Positions 25,001 through 38,122 of a DNA stretch of 64,000 nt are shown here, in pieces. Source of the DNA: Pseudoscleropodium purum (Eukaryota > Streptophyta > Bryopsida > Hypnales > Brachytheciaceae); NCBI GenBank assembly GCA_963969395.1, contig OZ017803.1, positions 12,958,001-13,022,000 on the forward strand, given 5' to 3'. Made by a program: the position numbers and the translations under genes. Positions within the stretch are counted from its first letter, which is position 1; each line of letters starts with the position of its first letter. Under the pieces are notes generated by a model, which saw only the letters and a program-made list of their open reading frames with translations, searched no databases and was not told the origin of the DNA.

Positions 25001-28000
25001 AATGTTAAAGTTCTAAAATGGCATTAAAGCATGTTGACATGGCATGCCACTTCATCCTCTTTGAACGCCATATTACTCAAATGCCAATGCAAGTGCCTTT
25101 TTTAAAAAAAAATGCTATGTGGTTTGCTTTCACCTATTTTTTTACATGTGGTCACCTATTTACCTTAGCCCCTAAAAATTTTTAGAAATTCACTTGCAGT
25201 CAAATCTTAAGCCCTTGTTAATGTGTGCAAAGTCATTTGTAGTCTTTCTATCATTCATCTGCCCCAAGTCAAATCCAAAATGTTGGTACCAACTAAAATT
25301 ATAAGCTCTAAGAATTTTCTCAATTTCTTTAAATGTATTATATATCTTGTAATATCTTGTAATATCTATCTTGTAATACATGAAAAATCAAATATATATT
25401 GTGATTTTTCTTGCAAGATGTATTTTATATCACACTAATTTAGAAGAGCCCTCAACAATAGAAAAATGAAGATTTATAGTGGACACCTTCATACAAAATG
25501 TTGAATTGAAAAATCATAATCATTCATCATCAAAATCAAATGTTCAATGTTGAAGTAACACTTCAAAAACACATCATTCTTCAAAATAATTAATTAAAAT
25601 AGTAAGCACTTTAGAATTTCTTTTACTTTAAAATGTAACCAAAAAAATTTGTTTTTTTCCCACATGCAACATTGGACCTTACACTTAATTAATATGTAAA
25701 TGCATGGATAATATTTAATAATTCATGAGTACTCATTTTGCAAAATATCCGTGTTTGCTATAGGGAAAACAATTTTCTCTACACAGTGCGGGATTAGCTT
25801 GTTTGACTTTGAACATTGTAATTTTAATTTTGTGTAGTACTAAATTGAATTATTAATCTTGGTATAGAATTCAGTTGAGAGTCTTAGAAGAAAAAATTAA
25901 TTCAAAAACATTAACTTTTTATGTATCTGAACATTATTCAATAGAAGAAAGTACGAGGTAGAAATTTAATCCAAATTAATAGTATGCTTAAAATGGAATA
26001 AACCCCTGAAACACGACTTTTCCTTAAGGAGACTAATGGGATTTTGGCCAAATACCTACAAACTCAAATTTTTTCCTTCTTTTCTGAAACTCTTCTTGAA
26101 GATACAAAAATGCATTAGCTTGATGGGGAAAAAAGTTATGCCCAAATAAGCTCATAATAGGGATGAGAGTAGCAAAAAAAATTCAGAAATTTAATTTTAA
26201 ATTTAAAAAAATATTCCCTCATATATAATATTTTTGTGTAGATGTACAACTTTGATTCATTCAATTTGGATTTTTTTATGTGAAAGTTATAGACAATCTT
26301 GTTTTTTGAGCAATTAGATCATTTTCTTCAAAAAATAACTTGTAGGATTCATTTCTAAATGCAATTTTTACAATTTTTCAGAAAAAAAGGTCCACATGGT
26401 TTATCTTGCTTGCTAGAACACTCTCACCATTGGAATTAGTGCATTTTAATTCCATTCTTGAACTATTAATAATTGAGATTTTCTTTCTGTCTCTTACTTC
26501 TATTTAACAATTTTTAAAGAATAAAAATTAAATTTTTTGGAACATTGTGGATTTTTCCTAAACTCTCAACTCTATTTTATACCATGAAGATTTAAAGCGC
26601 AATATTGTGTAATGCAAAAATTTAAAGTTAAAAATGTTCAAAGTCAAAAAATCTAGTTCCGCAACATGTTAAAAAACTTGTTTTTTTCACTTTAAACTCA
26701 ATTATTTTGCAATCTATGCAATCAAAAACCCTGAAATTTCTTACACACATTTTCATACTAGTTTGGTGTAAGATCCTATAGTTAGATCCAAAAATAAAAC
26801 AAATTTTAAATTTTTTTACCTTTTGCTATAAAAATGGCAGTTTTGAGTTTTTTTTGGCAGAAAAATGGCCTCAGTCCTTTAGGGGTTAACTCAATTTTTA
26901 ATATTATTTGGGAAAAATGAAGACATTTGATGTTGATTGCTTATGACTACACACCACCATTGAGATTTTAATTTTTCAATTTTAGAATTAAATTCTTAAA
27001 AATTTAGTATTCAAAATGATTCTCAACTTCCATCTACATACTTGCATTTTCCTATATGTTGTGCAATTCCAGAAGATATAAAAATTTTCCATGCATATTC
27101 TAAAATCAGCATCTTGTAGTTATTAAAGTATGTAAGTGGGCAATTTCACCCTTACCTTTTCTTACTATTAAAAAAAACTCCTAGACTCATTCATGTTAAA
27201 AGAAATTGCCACCTCATATGTAGTGCTCGTATTAGACATGGTACTATTGGAACAATACCACCTACAAAATTGTCTCTACCTAGTACGACTTAATAGCGCT
27301 ATCAGTTAGTGAAGTAATTTGAATTCCAATGATTTTAAACTTTGGTCCTAGTTTGCAAATAATGTTTACTTATAGACCTCAACTGTTATTGCCTCACACA
27401 GACACAAACTACTTTTCCTTGCACATGCTCTCTATGAAAACTAATTTACGTTTAAAACAAAAATAAAAATACATTCCTCACCTTTATTAAAGTCCTCTTC
27501 TCTTGTCCAAGCTATTTCAAAATTACATATATGCACTCATTCTGAAAATGTTATTGAAGCCCTACTATAACATCCCTCCATGTATGTATTTTGGAATATT
27601 ATAGGCAACACCTACCCTTCTTTTATGTTTTCCAGTTGGGGGCAGCGTTTTACCTAGTCCCAATTCCTTTTTACCGGAGTTATCCACAATGAAAACAACC
27701 CTGACTACCAGTGTGGTAGCATTGCATTACTGAGGATGTCTTAAATAACACAGATTTGTCCACTATCATATCACATTGAACATCTTTGATGCATGCAACA
27801 TCAATATGTTATCATTGCTTCTTCAATACATTTTTTGCTATATCTTCAATTGAAGTCAAAGCCCTACCTTTGCACAAAAAGGGGCCAAAAGTTTATATGA
27901 TAGAGAGTTGTACAAATTAATTTTTGAAGTCTCGAAGCCTTTTTTTCCAAAAATCATTAAAAATTACAACTATTATTGGATTATGTAAGCAAAAAAACAG

Positions 28001-28790
28001 TTTTGAGGAACCAAACCAAAGTAGATGTTGCACTATTCATGTATAAAAAATGTAATAACCCCAAAAGGATCATAGCACTTTTGGGGCATAAATTGTCAAA
28101 AATTGACACTTTTTAGGTTATAATGGAAAAAATGAAAATAAAAGAAGTTTTCTTTGAAGTTCGACAATAAAAAATTGTACGAGACTACAATAGAAATATG
28201 TGGAAAAAATTTCAAAGACTTTGGGCATGTGGAATTGTGGATTGAAAGATGTTAGCATTTGAAATTAAGGCATAGTTAGTAGACTTTAACCCCTAAAGGT
28301 TAGAGACTAAGTTTTCAACAAAATCACTCTTAAACTACCATTTGTAGTACAAGTATCAAATTTAAAAAAAAAACATTTTTGGACACATGTTACCATAGGA
28401 TCTTGTATTAAGCTTGTTTGAAAACATGTGGAAAAAATTTCAGAAACTTCCACTGTGTAGATTGCAAGATATTAGCATTTGAAGTGACTAATTTAATTTT
28501 TTTGGCCCTGCAAAAATCCGGGCAGCTGCACTTTAGAAGGTCACATTTATATGAAAAAATGTACAAAATGGTAGTTACTCTTTGGATTCATTTTCCAAGT
28601 CAAATTGTCTACATGCTCAAAAAATTTGGAATCATACAACATATAGGAAAAAAATAGTGAGTAGAAAGGAGTAGAGAATGATTTAAAATACTAAATTGTT
28701 AACAATTTGTTTATGGAATTGAAAAATGACAATCCCAGTGGTTGTAATAAACAATCTACACTCAATATTTTTATTTTTTTTCAAAAATAT
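25001..28790. other. Gene-free AT-rich repeat landscape
   Basis: No coding region was recognised. Degenerate repeats are visible. Sequence near 28201-28260 (GAAAAAATTTCAAAGACTTT...TTAGCATTTGAA) recurs with changes near 28425-28480. TTTAGGGGTTAACTC near 26878 recurs at the end of the dispersed repeat at 29220. TTGTAATATCT is reiterated at 25348-25376. Confidence 0.5.
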
Positions 28791-29220
28791 TGAAAATTGA
28801 GTTAAATAAAGGACTTCAAAGTTTGTTTTAGAGTAGATTTTCAATAACATCCCACAAACTCTTACAAACTAAAACTCTTCATAACTTTTGACTCATTGAT
28901 CAAAATGAAATGATTCAAAGCTTTTCAAGTATATAAAAATCTAGGGAATCAATTTCAAATTTTGATTTCTTAAAAAAATAATTTTTTAAGAAGTTTTTTT
29001 TGTTGCCTAGGCTGCTCGTCGAGTATAGAAAAGTGCATATCATACAATAACTTCTTAACTATGTAGTCAAGAGTTATGAAAATTGTTTGGCCTAAAAGCT
29101 ACTCCTTGGGCACATTTTGTATTAAAATTTCAGCAAAAATAAATTCAAACTCCATTCGTGGTGAGCTGCCCAAAATTTCTATGTTGCCAAAAAACACAAT
29201 TTGGGCATTTAGGGGTTAAC
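28791..29220 (+). repeat. Dispersed repeat family, copy 1 (~430 bp)
   Basis: Starts TGAAAATTGAGTTAAATAAA and ends near TTAGGGGTTAAC. A diverged copy in the same orientation is at 37702-38122. Shared blocks include GGACTT(C/T)AAAGTTT, ATTTCAAATTTTTG/TTGATTTCTTAAAAAA, TTGCCTAG, AAGCTACTC(C/T)TTG and TTATGAAAATTG. No ends typical of a known class were seen. Confidence 0.7.
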
Positions 29221-30850
29221 TCCTTCTAGAATGAGACTTTTGGACTACTCATGGTTTGTTTATTTGACAATTGAAATATATATTCCATGAATTATATATC
29301 CACCAAATTTTTGAGGTAGATGTAGAGTTTAGCAAAAGTTTCTCAATAGTTGCTTGAATTGTGCAAACTTTTTTAGGTAGAATAACTTTTGATTCAAGCA
29401 CATGATTGGAAAAAAAATCCCACCAAGGGAATATATGTCTAAACCTTATTTCAAGAAGAACCATTGAAAATTGACATTATAGATACTTGCCAAAATTTTC
29501 AATTGATCCTTCAATGACCACTTGATCCTTTAAGGGTTAAAACCTTTGTAATGTTTGACCTTATAGATTGCTAGGTATTCACATTTGAATTCAAAAGAAA
29601 ATATCTTTAGGGCACATAAATATGAAAAATGAGTGTAGGACTATTATTTTATAAATGGAGTCAATTTGGTTTTGAAATTTGCTACTTCTAATCTAATGTG
29701 AACATATGAATTGTTTAAAAACTCTAATTTTATGAGAATGTTGTTCAATATGATTGGGGCTAAGGTAAATACATAAACATAATTGCAATGTGGTTGACAA
29801 ATTCTTTCTTAAAATATGCAACTTCTTCAAGAGTATATTCAATGGGGTCTAAAAAACACATGCTAATAAAATCTTGAACCTTCTTTCAATTTTCAAATTT
29901 TATTCAAGTTAATGAATAATGATAAACCGTACTCAAATGTTTATTTAGATATTATTAGATATAGTTACCTTACAAATGGATGAGGAGTAAATATTGACCT
30001 CAATACAAATTATAAGCAAATATAATTTTGAGATAAAAAATGATTTATTTTCTTGCACTCAATATTAACCATGTAAGGATGTTGCAAACCTAAAAGGTCC
30101 AATGGATGACCACTGTTAATTGTAGAAACAAAGAATGAAACCATTGGTTCAATATTTGGAATATTTTGCTAAGTACCTTAGTCATAGAGGTTGCGTCCAT
30201 CTAAGGTTAAAGGATGTTAAGGATTTTGAATTGAATTCACACAAAATCAAAAACATTGAAGAAAGTGAGTTAAAGGTGAACAATTCATTATGATCAAAAT
30301 TAGGAGTTTGCCCACATGCCATTGCTGAATTTTTAATTTCCTCCCTACATATAGACAAGGATGAGAAATAGTGAGAGCAATTGAAATTATATTTTTTTCA
30401 ACAAAGTATGAATTTATTATGAATTTTTGAAGTATGTTCTCCATCATGGCCCAAAAGAGTCTTTAGACTACTACAAAACCAACAAAAAATTGTATCCATA
30501 ATTCTCAACTTACTCACCTAAAGTGGTAAAAAAATTTCTAACATGGCTACAACATAAAGGTCTAAAACCCTACTTCTTGCACTGAATTTTCATTTAAAAG
30601 CTAGAGGTTTCTATTTTAATTACTAATCATTCTATTATTGTCACTTAAGATATTGATTTTGGCAATAATCTCATTTATTAAAAGAAAATTGTAATGGGAT
30701 CACTCTCTAGGTATTAGTGATGGGGCTTTTGACCTTAATGGGTTGAGTTACTAATGACTAATGAATGCATTGTAATAACTATGAGTTATAATAATTTACA
30801 AATGATTCAATAAAATACTACAATTGCAAGTTATTAGAGGGATACTAGTA

Positions 30851-31260
30851 GTGAAATTCATTGCCATTTATTTTAAATCATAAGATATAGTTAGAGTTGA
30901 GGTGGAATCTCAACCCTTAAATGCATCGATTTATTGACTAGAGAATATTGTAATATATAAAAGTGGTTATTAGGAAAAGCAACATAAAGGAGTTGGAATA
31001 ACTCAAAATTGTATGATGTAACAATCTGATCTTAAAGAGTAGAGACAAATGCCATAGTGAAATTCATTGCCATTTATTTTAAATCATAAGATATAGTTAG
31101 AGCTAAGGTGGAATCTTAACCTTTAAGTACATCAATTCATTACTAGAGAACATTGCAATATATAAAAGTAGTTACTAGGAAAGGCAACATAAAGGAGTCA
31201 GAATTACTTGAAATTGTATGATGTAACAACTTAATTTTAAAGAGTAGAGACAAATGCCAT
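30851..31260 (+). repeat. Direct tandem duplication, two units of ~206 bp
   Basis: Unit 1 (30851-31056) and unit 2 (31057-31260) both begin GTGAAATTCATTGCCATTTA and both end AGAGTAGAGACAAATGCCAT. Differences are scattered substitutions and small indels, so the event is not very recent. No gene is contained. Confidence 0.88.
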
Positions 31261-32282
31261 TGATTGTCCTCTTGAATTTGAAAAAGTTAACCTAGATTTC
31301 AAGAATGCAAGATTATGATGTTTGGCCTCTCAAATTGATGCATTGACTTTAATAGAAAGATGCATTGCTATTACTATTTTCGTTTGAGGGCATGTGTTGC
31401 AAATACCAAAAAATTTAGAAAAATGTTAGGACTAATGATCTAATGGTGGAGCATTATAATATGCTTTTTTCATCACAACATGCAATAGCCACTTGATTTT
31501 GTGAAGCTTGCAATTGACATGACTATAATCTACATTTTGATTTTGGCCCTTCAATTCATGTTGTATCAGCCCTAAATGAAAAAAAAAAGATACCTTGTGT
31601 GTAAGTAGGGAGAACATGACATCATTTTTGAATATGATGATGGTTGAATGTAACATGTATTAGTTTTGAAATATTTAAAAATAAATTATTTGCAACTTTG
31701 AACAATGAATTGAAGGCAAAAGTGTGACTTTGATTTTTGTCAAATTTGAGAAGAATTTTGCCTATATTTGAATGTAAGCTACCAAAATCTTTAAATTCCC
31801 TTGAAAACACCCCACCACAAGTTTCAGGGGTCTAAATATAGATGAATACAAAATGAACAAAAATATTATATAATAATATTTGTTTCTCAAGTTCTCTAAC
31901 AAATAGGGCAGATACTATTGTCTTTCTACTTGTAGCCCTTGCCAAATGAACATCTAAAAAAATAATCATTGATTATACATCTCAAGGGACTTGGGCATTC
32001 CAAAATTTTATTTGAATTTAACATTTATGAACTGCTCTATTTACAAAAATCACTTGAAGACTTTGTTGCTACATATAATACCCTCTACAATGCCAAACCA
32101 CACAATGAAGCTAAGGAAAAAATTGGATGAAATTCATTCTTTTTCAAATGAGTTCTAAATTGCACAAACTATACGTCATCTTGATTGTAGACATAAACAT
32201 GTTTAGCAATTAATAGTATAACCTTCAAGGCATACTACTACAACTATATGCTATATAGAGTACTATTCATCACCCTCGTTGC
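31261..32282. other. Gene-free AT-rich spacer
   Basis: No gene, RNA or transposon end was recognised between the 206-bp tandem duplication and the minisatellite. Confidence 0.5.
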
Positions 32283-32815
32283 TTAGGTTTATTTAGGCTC
32301 TTGTACCAAGCCATGCTCTCTGACTATTGTTTTTAGATTTTGACACTTGTGACAAGTACTAATGTTCTTTGGTTTTGGCTCTTGTAGAAAATTGTCAAAT
32401 CATCTTTTTAACTATTATTTTTAGGTCTTAGCTCTTAGGGCAAGTTGTCTGATCGTCTCTTCAACTATTGTATTTAGGTTTCAACTCTTGTGGTAAGACA
32501 TCCATTTGTCTATTTGACTATTGTTTTTATATTTTGACTTTTGCAATAAGTTGTCAAGTTGTCTCTTTGGCTAATGTTCTTAGGTTTTGGCTCTTGCAAG
32601 AAGTCTTCAAATTGTTTATTTGAATAATGGTTTGGGCTCTTGTAGCAAGTTGCCAAATTGTCTCTTTGACTACTGTTTTTAGATTTAGGTTTTTATGGCA
32701 AGTTATCAAATTGCCTCTTTTACTATTGTTCTTAGATTTTGGTTCTTGTAGCAAGTTGTCAAATTGTCTCTTTTACTATTGTTCTTAGATTTATGCTCTT
32801 GTGGCAAGTTGTAGA
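32283..32815 (+). repeat. Degenerate minisatellite, block 1 (~57-60-bp unit, about 9 copies)
   Basis: Units follow the pattern CAAGTTGTCAAATTGTCTCT then TTGACTATTGTTCTTAGGTT and TTGGCTCTTGTAG. Unit length drifts around 57-60 bp with many substitutions. On the minus strand one frame stays open through several units because the period is often a multiple of three. There is no other sign of coding. Confidence 0.85.
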
Positions 32816-34630
32816 TTAGGATAATTTATGAATTTGTTAAATCACCCAATAGTATATTATATTTGTTCCCAAGGGAGAGTTTCAAATAGGATTATGAACT
32901 AGTCTTTCCAAACCTACCATGTAGCATAACAATAATATTTTAATTGCAATTTCCTCTCACTAAGCCTAATTGCATTCTACTCTACTCTTAAAAGCTACAA
33001 AGGGGTTAGATTTTCTTGCATTTAGTTGTTTTTTCTTTAAACTTTTATCCAATTCTTTATTTTCTCAATATTTTTCTTTAAATTCTTTATTCCAAATTGG
33101 CTTTGTAGTCAGCAACTTGATCTCCCAATTGGCTTCATTGTTCCTAACTTGAACATTCAAGTTGGTCTTTGTTGTTGCACGACTTGGTTGAGTTGGTTCT
33201 CTTATCTAATCCTTATCCAATTTGGTTTTCCATACCTAATGCTAGCACACACCTTTCACTCCAATTTGGATTGAGAATCTCTCAAAGTCCATGTTGTTTG
33301 CTAATAATTTGTGACAATCAAAATAACCCTTCTCTTTTAAATCTAAATCCACTCTTGTAAAATCTCTTTACCAAACACAATTTGACATAACTCAATTTCT
33401 ATTTTGCTCTTTTATGTTTACAACATTGGAAGCTATAGTTTACAGACAACATCTAAACTTTTAATAATCCAAATTTGATTATGTCTAAGTTACAGTCTGA
33501 AATCAATTAGGCTTGCTTGCACAACATTGAACAAAAGCATGTCAAAATTAACATGACTTTTCACCTTCTACTTCCTTCAACTTCCAATTAGGACATATAA
33601 CAATTAAACTTACATAGTATATTTTTAACTTGACACCCATATATTTTCAAACAACATGCACAACCAATAACCCAATTTGGCTTTGAGACACAAATACAAT
33701 CACACAAAATTCCAATGAGGGACAATAATTCAATTACTTTTGATTAGGCAAATTTATACAATCAAGCACACAATAGACTAACAATTTTGATCACAAACAT
33801 AAAACCCACATCAAAATTCCATCACATTGACATTTAATAATTTCCAATTAGGCTCATTCAATTACACACAAAAGCTAGCATAAACCAATTTGGCATTCCA
33901 ATACCAATATAGCACAATCCCAGATACACAATAAGTATCTAATTTGATAATAATTCCTTTGATCTACTATAATTTGTTCAAATAATACTAAATTTGCTTC
34001 ACACACAATTCTATTTGGTTCCAAAGTATTTAACATGTCAAGTAATCCAACCTAGATACAACATCTCTACAATTGATTCAATCTCGTTCTCCTCATACAT
34101 AAATCTCATCTAATTTGCATTGTACTCTTACTATAATCTACTTGCAACTACAATGACAACAAAATACCAAAAATTAAAGAACACAACCAACTCCAGCTAG
34201 ACTCATACATGCATCTTTGGCAGTGGGTGAATTCAAAATGGCAAGACAAAACCAAATAGGCCACAGGGGGGGAGGGGGGGGGAGGGAAACCACCAATTGC
34301 CACCAATTGATTCACTTGACAAAATCTCTCGAATTGGCTATTCACTAATCAACCATCAGTATCCAACAAATGATCCAAATAGTCTAACAACCTATTAATA
34401 AAAAACAATGTTAACTCATTCTATTGGCCCCCCAATCATAACATTTACTAGCTTTGAAGGAAGTTGCCTTTCCCTCCCTTGAGGCCTCATCCATAAAATT
34501 CATTGAGTAGGTACTAAAGATAGGAAGAAGGTTGGTAAATGTGTAACAATGTGTCCAAATGAACAACAATTTGAAGTTGTTTTGTTTTATTTTTGGAACA
34601 AATGAAATGGAATGGCATTAAGTGAAACTA
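32816..34630. other. Gene-free spacer with degenerate CCAATTNGG words
   Basis: From about 33040 to 34130 the words CCAATTTGG, CCAATTAGG and CACACAA recur at irregular intervals, suggesting a very old short-unit array. A G-rich run (GGGGGGGAGGGGGGGGG) lies at about 34265-34283. No gene is supported. Confidence 0.45.
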
Positions 34631-34638
34631 GTTTAACT

Positions 34639-34851
34639 CAGGGTTGACGAATCTCTACATCCGCCCAAAAAAGGCGTCCATAACCCGGACGTCCGGACGT
34701 CCGGACGCACGGACATCAGCGGACATAGCGTCCCTCCCGCCGTCGGAAGGCAGACGGGCGGGGCGGACGGGGCAGACGGTGTCTGCGAATGTTAGCGGAC
34801 GCTGCGAACAAAGCGTCCGCGTCCGAACGTCTGACCGTCCTGTCAACCCTG
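34639..34851. mobile_element. hAT-type MITE, copy 2 (213 bp, inverted relative to copy 1)
   Basis: Begins CAGGGTTGACGAATCTCTAC and ends GTCAACCCTG. It is flanked by a perfect 8-bp duplication GTTTAACT at 34631-34638 and 34852-34859. Its left end matches the reverse complement of the right end of copy 1, so the two copies lie in opposite orientation. The interior again carries repeated GGACG and GGACGTCCGGACGTCCGGAC words and is GC-rich. Length difference from copy 1 is due to internal indels. Confidence 0.92.
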
Positions 34852-34859
34852 GTTTAACT

Positions 34860-35220
34860 GAAGTTCTAGTTCAAATTTAATGACTAACTTGATAGTAACA
34901 ACTATTGTAGCCAATAATGTAAATCTAAGCTTAATTTGACAAATTGAAATTTAATGACTAGGTCAATTAGTGGAGCCAAGGCTGCAAGTTAAGTTACTAC
35001 TAACAAAATTTTCAACTCACATAGAAATTTTCTATAGGATTTGATATGTATCAAACTATCAATTAGCTACTAATGGTGCAGAATATTTAGCACCATTTTG
35101 TAGGGGAAAGGCAACCCTTTCCTTTGCTACTAAATATTATGATTGTCAAACCACCAGCCAAATAAGTAAATCTTACAAAAATTTGTAAAGTTGACCAAAA
35201 TTGAAATTTCCTACACTATC
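34860..35220. other. Short AT-rich spacer
   Basis: No recognisable feature lies between the second MITE and minisatellite block 2. Confidence 0.5.
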
Positions 35221-35455
35221 TACATAAGTCATCAAATAACCTTTTTGACGATTATTTTTAGGTTTCAACTTTTGAATGTTGTAAGTCATTGAATTGTCTC
35301 TTTGACTAATGCTATTAGGTTTCAGCTCTTGCAACAAGTCATCAAATTATCTTTTCTACTATCGTTATTAGGTTTTGGCTCTTGCGGCAAGTTGTCAAAT
35401 CATTTCTTTGACTATAATTCTTAGGTTTTTGCTCTTACTACAAGCCCTTGAGACT
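35221..35455 (+). repeat. Degenerate minisatellite, block 2 (about 4 copies)
   Basis: Same unit and orientation as the block at 32283-32815 (AAGTCATCAAAT, TTTGACTA, TTAGGTTT, GGCTCTTG). The blocks are separated by about 2.4 kb of unrelated sequence that includes MITE copy 2. Confidence 0.78.
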
Positions 35456-37701
35456 TAAGTAGGGACTATTTTGGTAGGAAAACTAGACTAGAAACTATAA
35501 AGTCTTTTTAGTTTTGCCTTCATTTTGATATTGTCTTCTTAGAGGAGTAGAAATTAGAAAAGAGATCAAGAGACAATATTGACCAAGCTATTGTTAGTAA
35601 GTATTGAAGTAGCATCTAGAGAGCCAAGATTGCAATGGATGTTGTGAGTATTATGGGATGTGGAGAATGTTTCATTAACAAATGCTACCAATGTTAAAAA
35701 AGTCAAAGCCATTGAGACACTACCAAATGCCAATTGCAATTTCAAAGGTTCATCGACACCTTCCATCATGGTAAGCGTTATCACAATTCTAAAACCATGT
35801 AAATATTTTATATTTTTCTCTTTGATGTAATGCATTTACTAAAAGGTTTGGACATTTATTTGACATTTATTTAGGTTCTATTGATAATTTGCAATAAGTA
35901 ATTGTTATAAATACAATTTCTAACCACTATTGTAGTAGAAAACAAAATTCAAATCAACATTGCTATAAATGCCTTGATTTGGAGATTGTGTTCTACTATT
36001 GAACTTGTCATGTTTTGACTACATAAGCTGTTGAATTCAACATTTTTTATTTATGCAATACGTCACCTTTATCAAAGAATTTCACCCAATGTACCTAGCT
36101 CCTTCAAAACATTCTCCAATGGAAAAAAGGCATGGAAGGTTTTGTTGTTTCAAATAGAAGCATTGGTTGAGTTTTCAAATTATCAAGTTGCCATTGATTG
36201 ATACATTTTTCTAACATTCTAGCAAATATTCTATCTTCATTAGTTTCACTATATTTATTTGAATTGTAATAATTTCTCTATTTTATACAAATGTCAATAG
36301 TCAAGACTAAAAATATTCTTTGAAAAATTAAATATAAGTCAAGTCAATTTTTCCTTTATTTATGTCATGAAAGTGCAAAATGCACAACACCTTTATTAGA
36401 TGAGTCCTCATGATTTATCATGTCAAAACAACTATAATTGAGTATAATGTATAACTAAAAGTAAAAATGTTTGATTAATGAAAGATGTAGTTTGATTAAA
36501 AGATATACTTATTATTAAATTAACTAACATAATTTTATAGATTAATATTAAATCAATTGAAACATAAGTTTTATAATTACTAAACTAATATATAGAGTAA
36601 ATCTGCCATTTAATGTATGGATCTCAAAATCGGATAGCTACTATCCCAATTATAGCATGGTAACCATGTCCCAATCATAGCACGATAATTACACAAGAAG
36701 TGAACTCCAAGAAGAATCATGAAGTTTAGAATATTGCATTAGGAATAAATGTATGTCAATTAAATGATATATTATTGGAATCTAAATGATACCAATATCT
36801 GAAATTGGAATGAGAAAATGGAATTTCCTAGCATATAGATGAAAAATGAATAATTTTTGGATGAATAATTGGATGATTTTAAGAACGGATGAAGTGTTTA
36901 ATAAAAGCCCATTGTGTTGTTTTCGAAAAGGCCATTTTCAACCCATCGAGTGAAGAACAAGTTCCATAAAGTAAGGAACTATGATATATAGGAAAAGAAG
37001 AAGAAAGACAATAGGAGTTTTTTTAAGGGAGAGGGATATATTTCTTTCAAATATTTGCCTAATACTTCAATTACATTTCTACTAAGTCCAACAACTAATA
37101 AAACTCAAATGAGACTTTTATAGTGACTACTACAATGCCATTCTTATGTCATTAATTGCCTCCTATTGTTGGGCAACAAAGGAACCATTTTATCACGAAC
37201 ATATGCCTTCCTCCATCTTAGATAACTTCTCCTACTTCTATAGGAGTTTGTAGTGGAGTCAAACCTTCTTCCAAGACTATTTTGTATATCTTCCTTGTAT
37301 CTTAGGGGACTCCTATAATATTTTGTGTACCTACTTCAAACCTTCAAGTGTCTCTTTCAAAGTCAAATCTTCTTTGAAGATTAGATATACTCTCCTAGTA
37401 TCTCAAGAGACTCCTATAATATTTTATGTAGCTATCTAAAACCATCAAGTTACTCTTTCAAACTAGTTATGCAACTTCTTGAAGCCACCTAGTCAACCCT
37501 ATGCCTCCTACAAAATGCTAGCTTTCTTTGAAGAATCTTTGAGTCATAGTGATTGTATATATTGAAGGCAAGACGAGGGAAAAACTCAATCTTGTCAATA
37601 CAAGTCTTGTAGTCCTTAGCTAAGTTTGCTTCTTGTACTTTCCTCATAAAATACACTATATCTTGTGCAACTCTTTCAAACTTCTTGAGTACCCTTCAAT
37701 T
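35456..37701. other. Gene-free AT-rich spacer
   Basis: No gene is supported. Near 37230-37450 the phrase ATCTTAGGGGACTCCTATAATATTTTGTGTA is echoed about 100 bp later, a diverged local duplication. Confidence 0.45.
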
Positions 37702-38122
37702 TGAAAATTGAGTTAAATAAAGGACTTTAAAGTTTATTTTAGAATAGAAAATCCATAACTATCTGCAAAGGAAAACTCCTAATAATTTTCATTTCATTAA
37801 TGAAAATGGAATGATTCAAATCTTTATACATATATATAAATCTAGAAAACCAATTTCAAATTTTTGTTTCTTAAAAAAGTGATTTTAAAGAATTTTTTTG
37901 AATTGCCTAGCAACCTAGCCTACGTCCTAAACAATGAAAATTACAATGATTGTTTATCCATACAGTCAAAATTTATGAAAATTGATGGGCCTTGAAGCTA
38001 CTCTTTGAGAACACGTTGTGTGAAAATTTCAAAGAAAAAAATAAAAATTTCATTCATAGTAAGTATCCAAAATTAAATCACTATGTTGCGAAAAAAATGG
38101 AGTTTGGTACTTCAGGAGTTAA
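37702..38122 (+). repeat. Dispersed repeat family, copy 2
   Basis: Diverged direct-orientation copy of 28791-29220. It starts TGAAAATTGAGTTAAATAAA and ends near TTCAGGAGTTAAG. Same order of shared blocks over about 420 bp. Confidence 0.7.

Noticed and set aside
32554..32754. A minus-strand open frame with repeating Lys/Asn/Leu text
   Set aside because: It is produced by the minisatellite period being near a multiple of three. Units are too diverged at the protein level to be under selection.
34644..34880. Arg/Ser/Thr-rich open frames over the two MITE copies
   Set aside because: They arise from the GGACG repeats of a short non-autonomous element with clear ends and target duplications. No protein domain fits.
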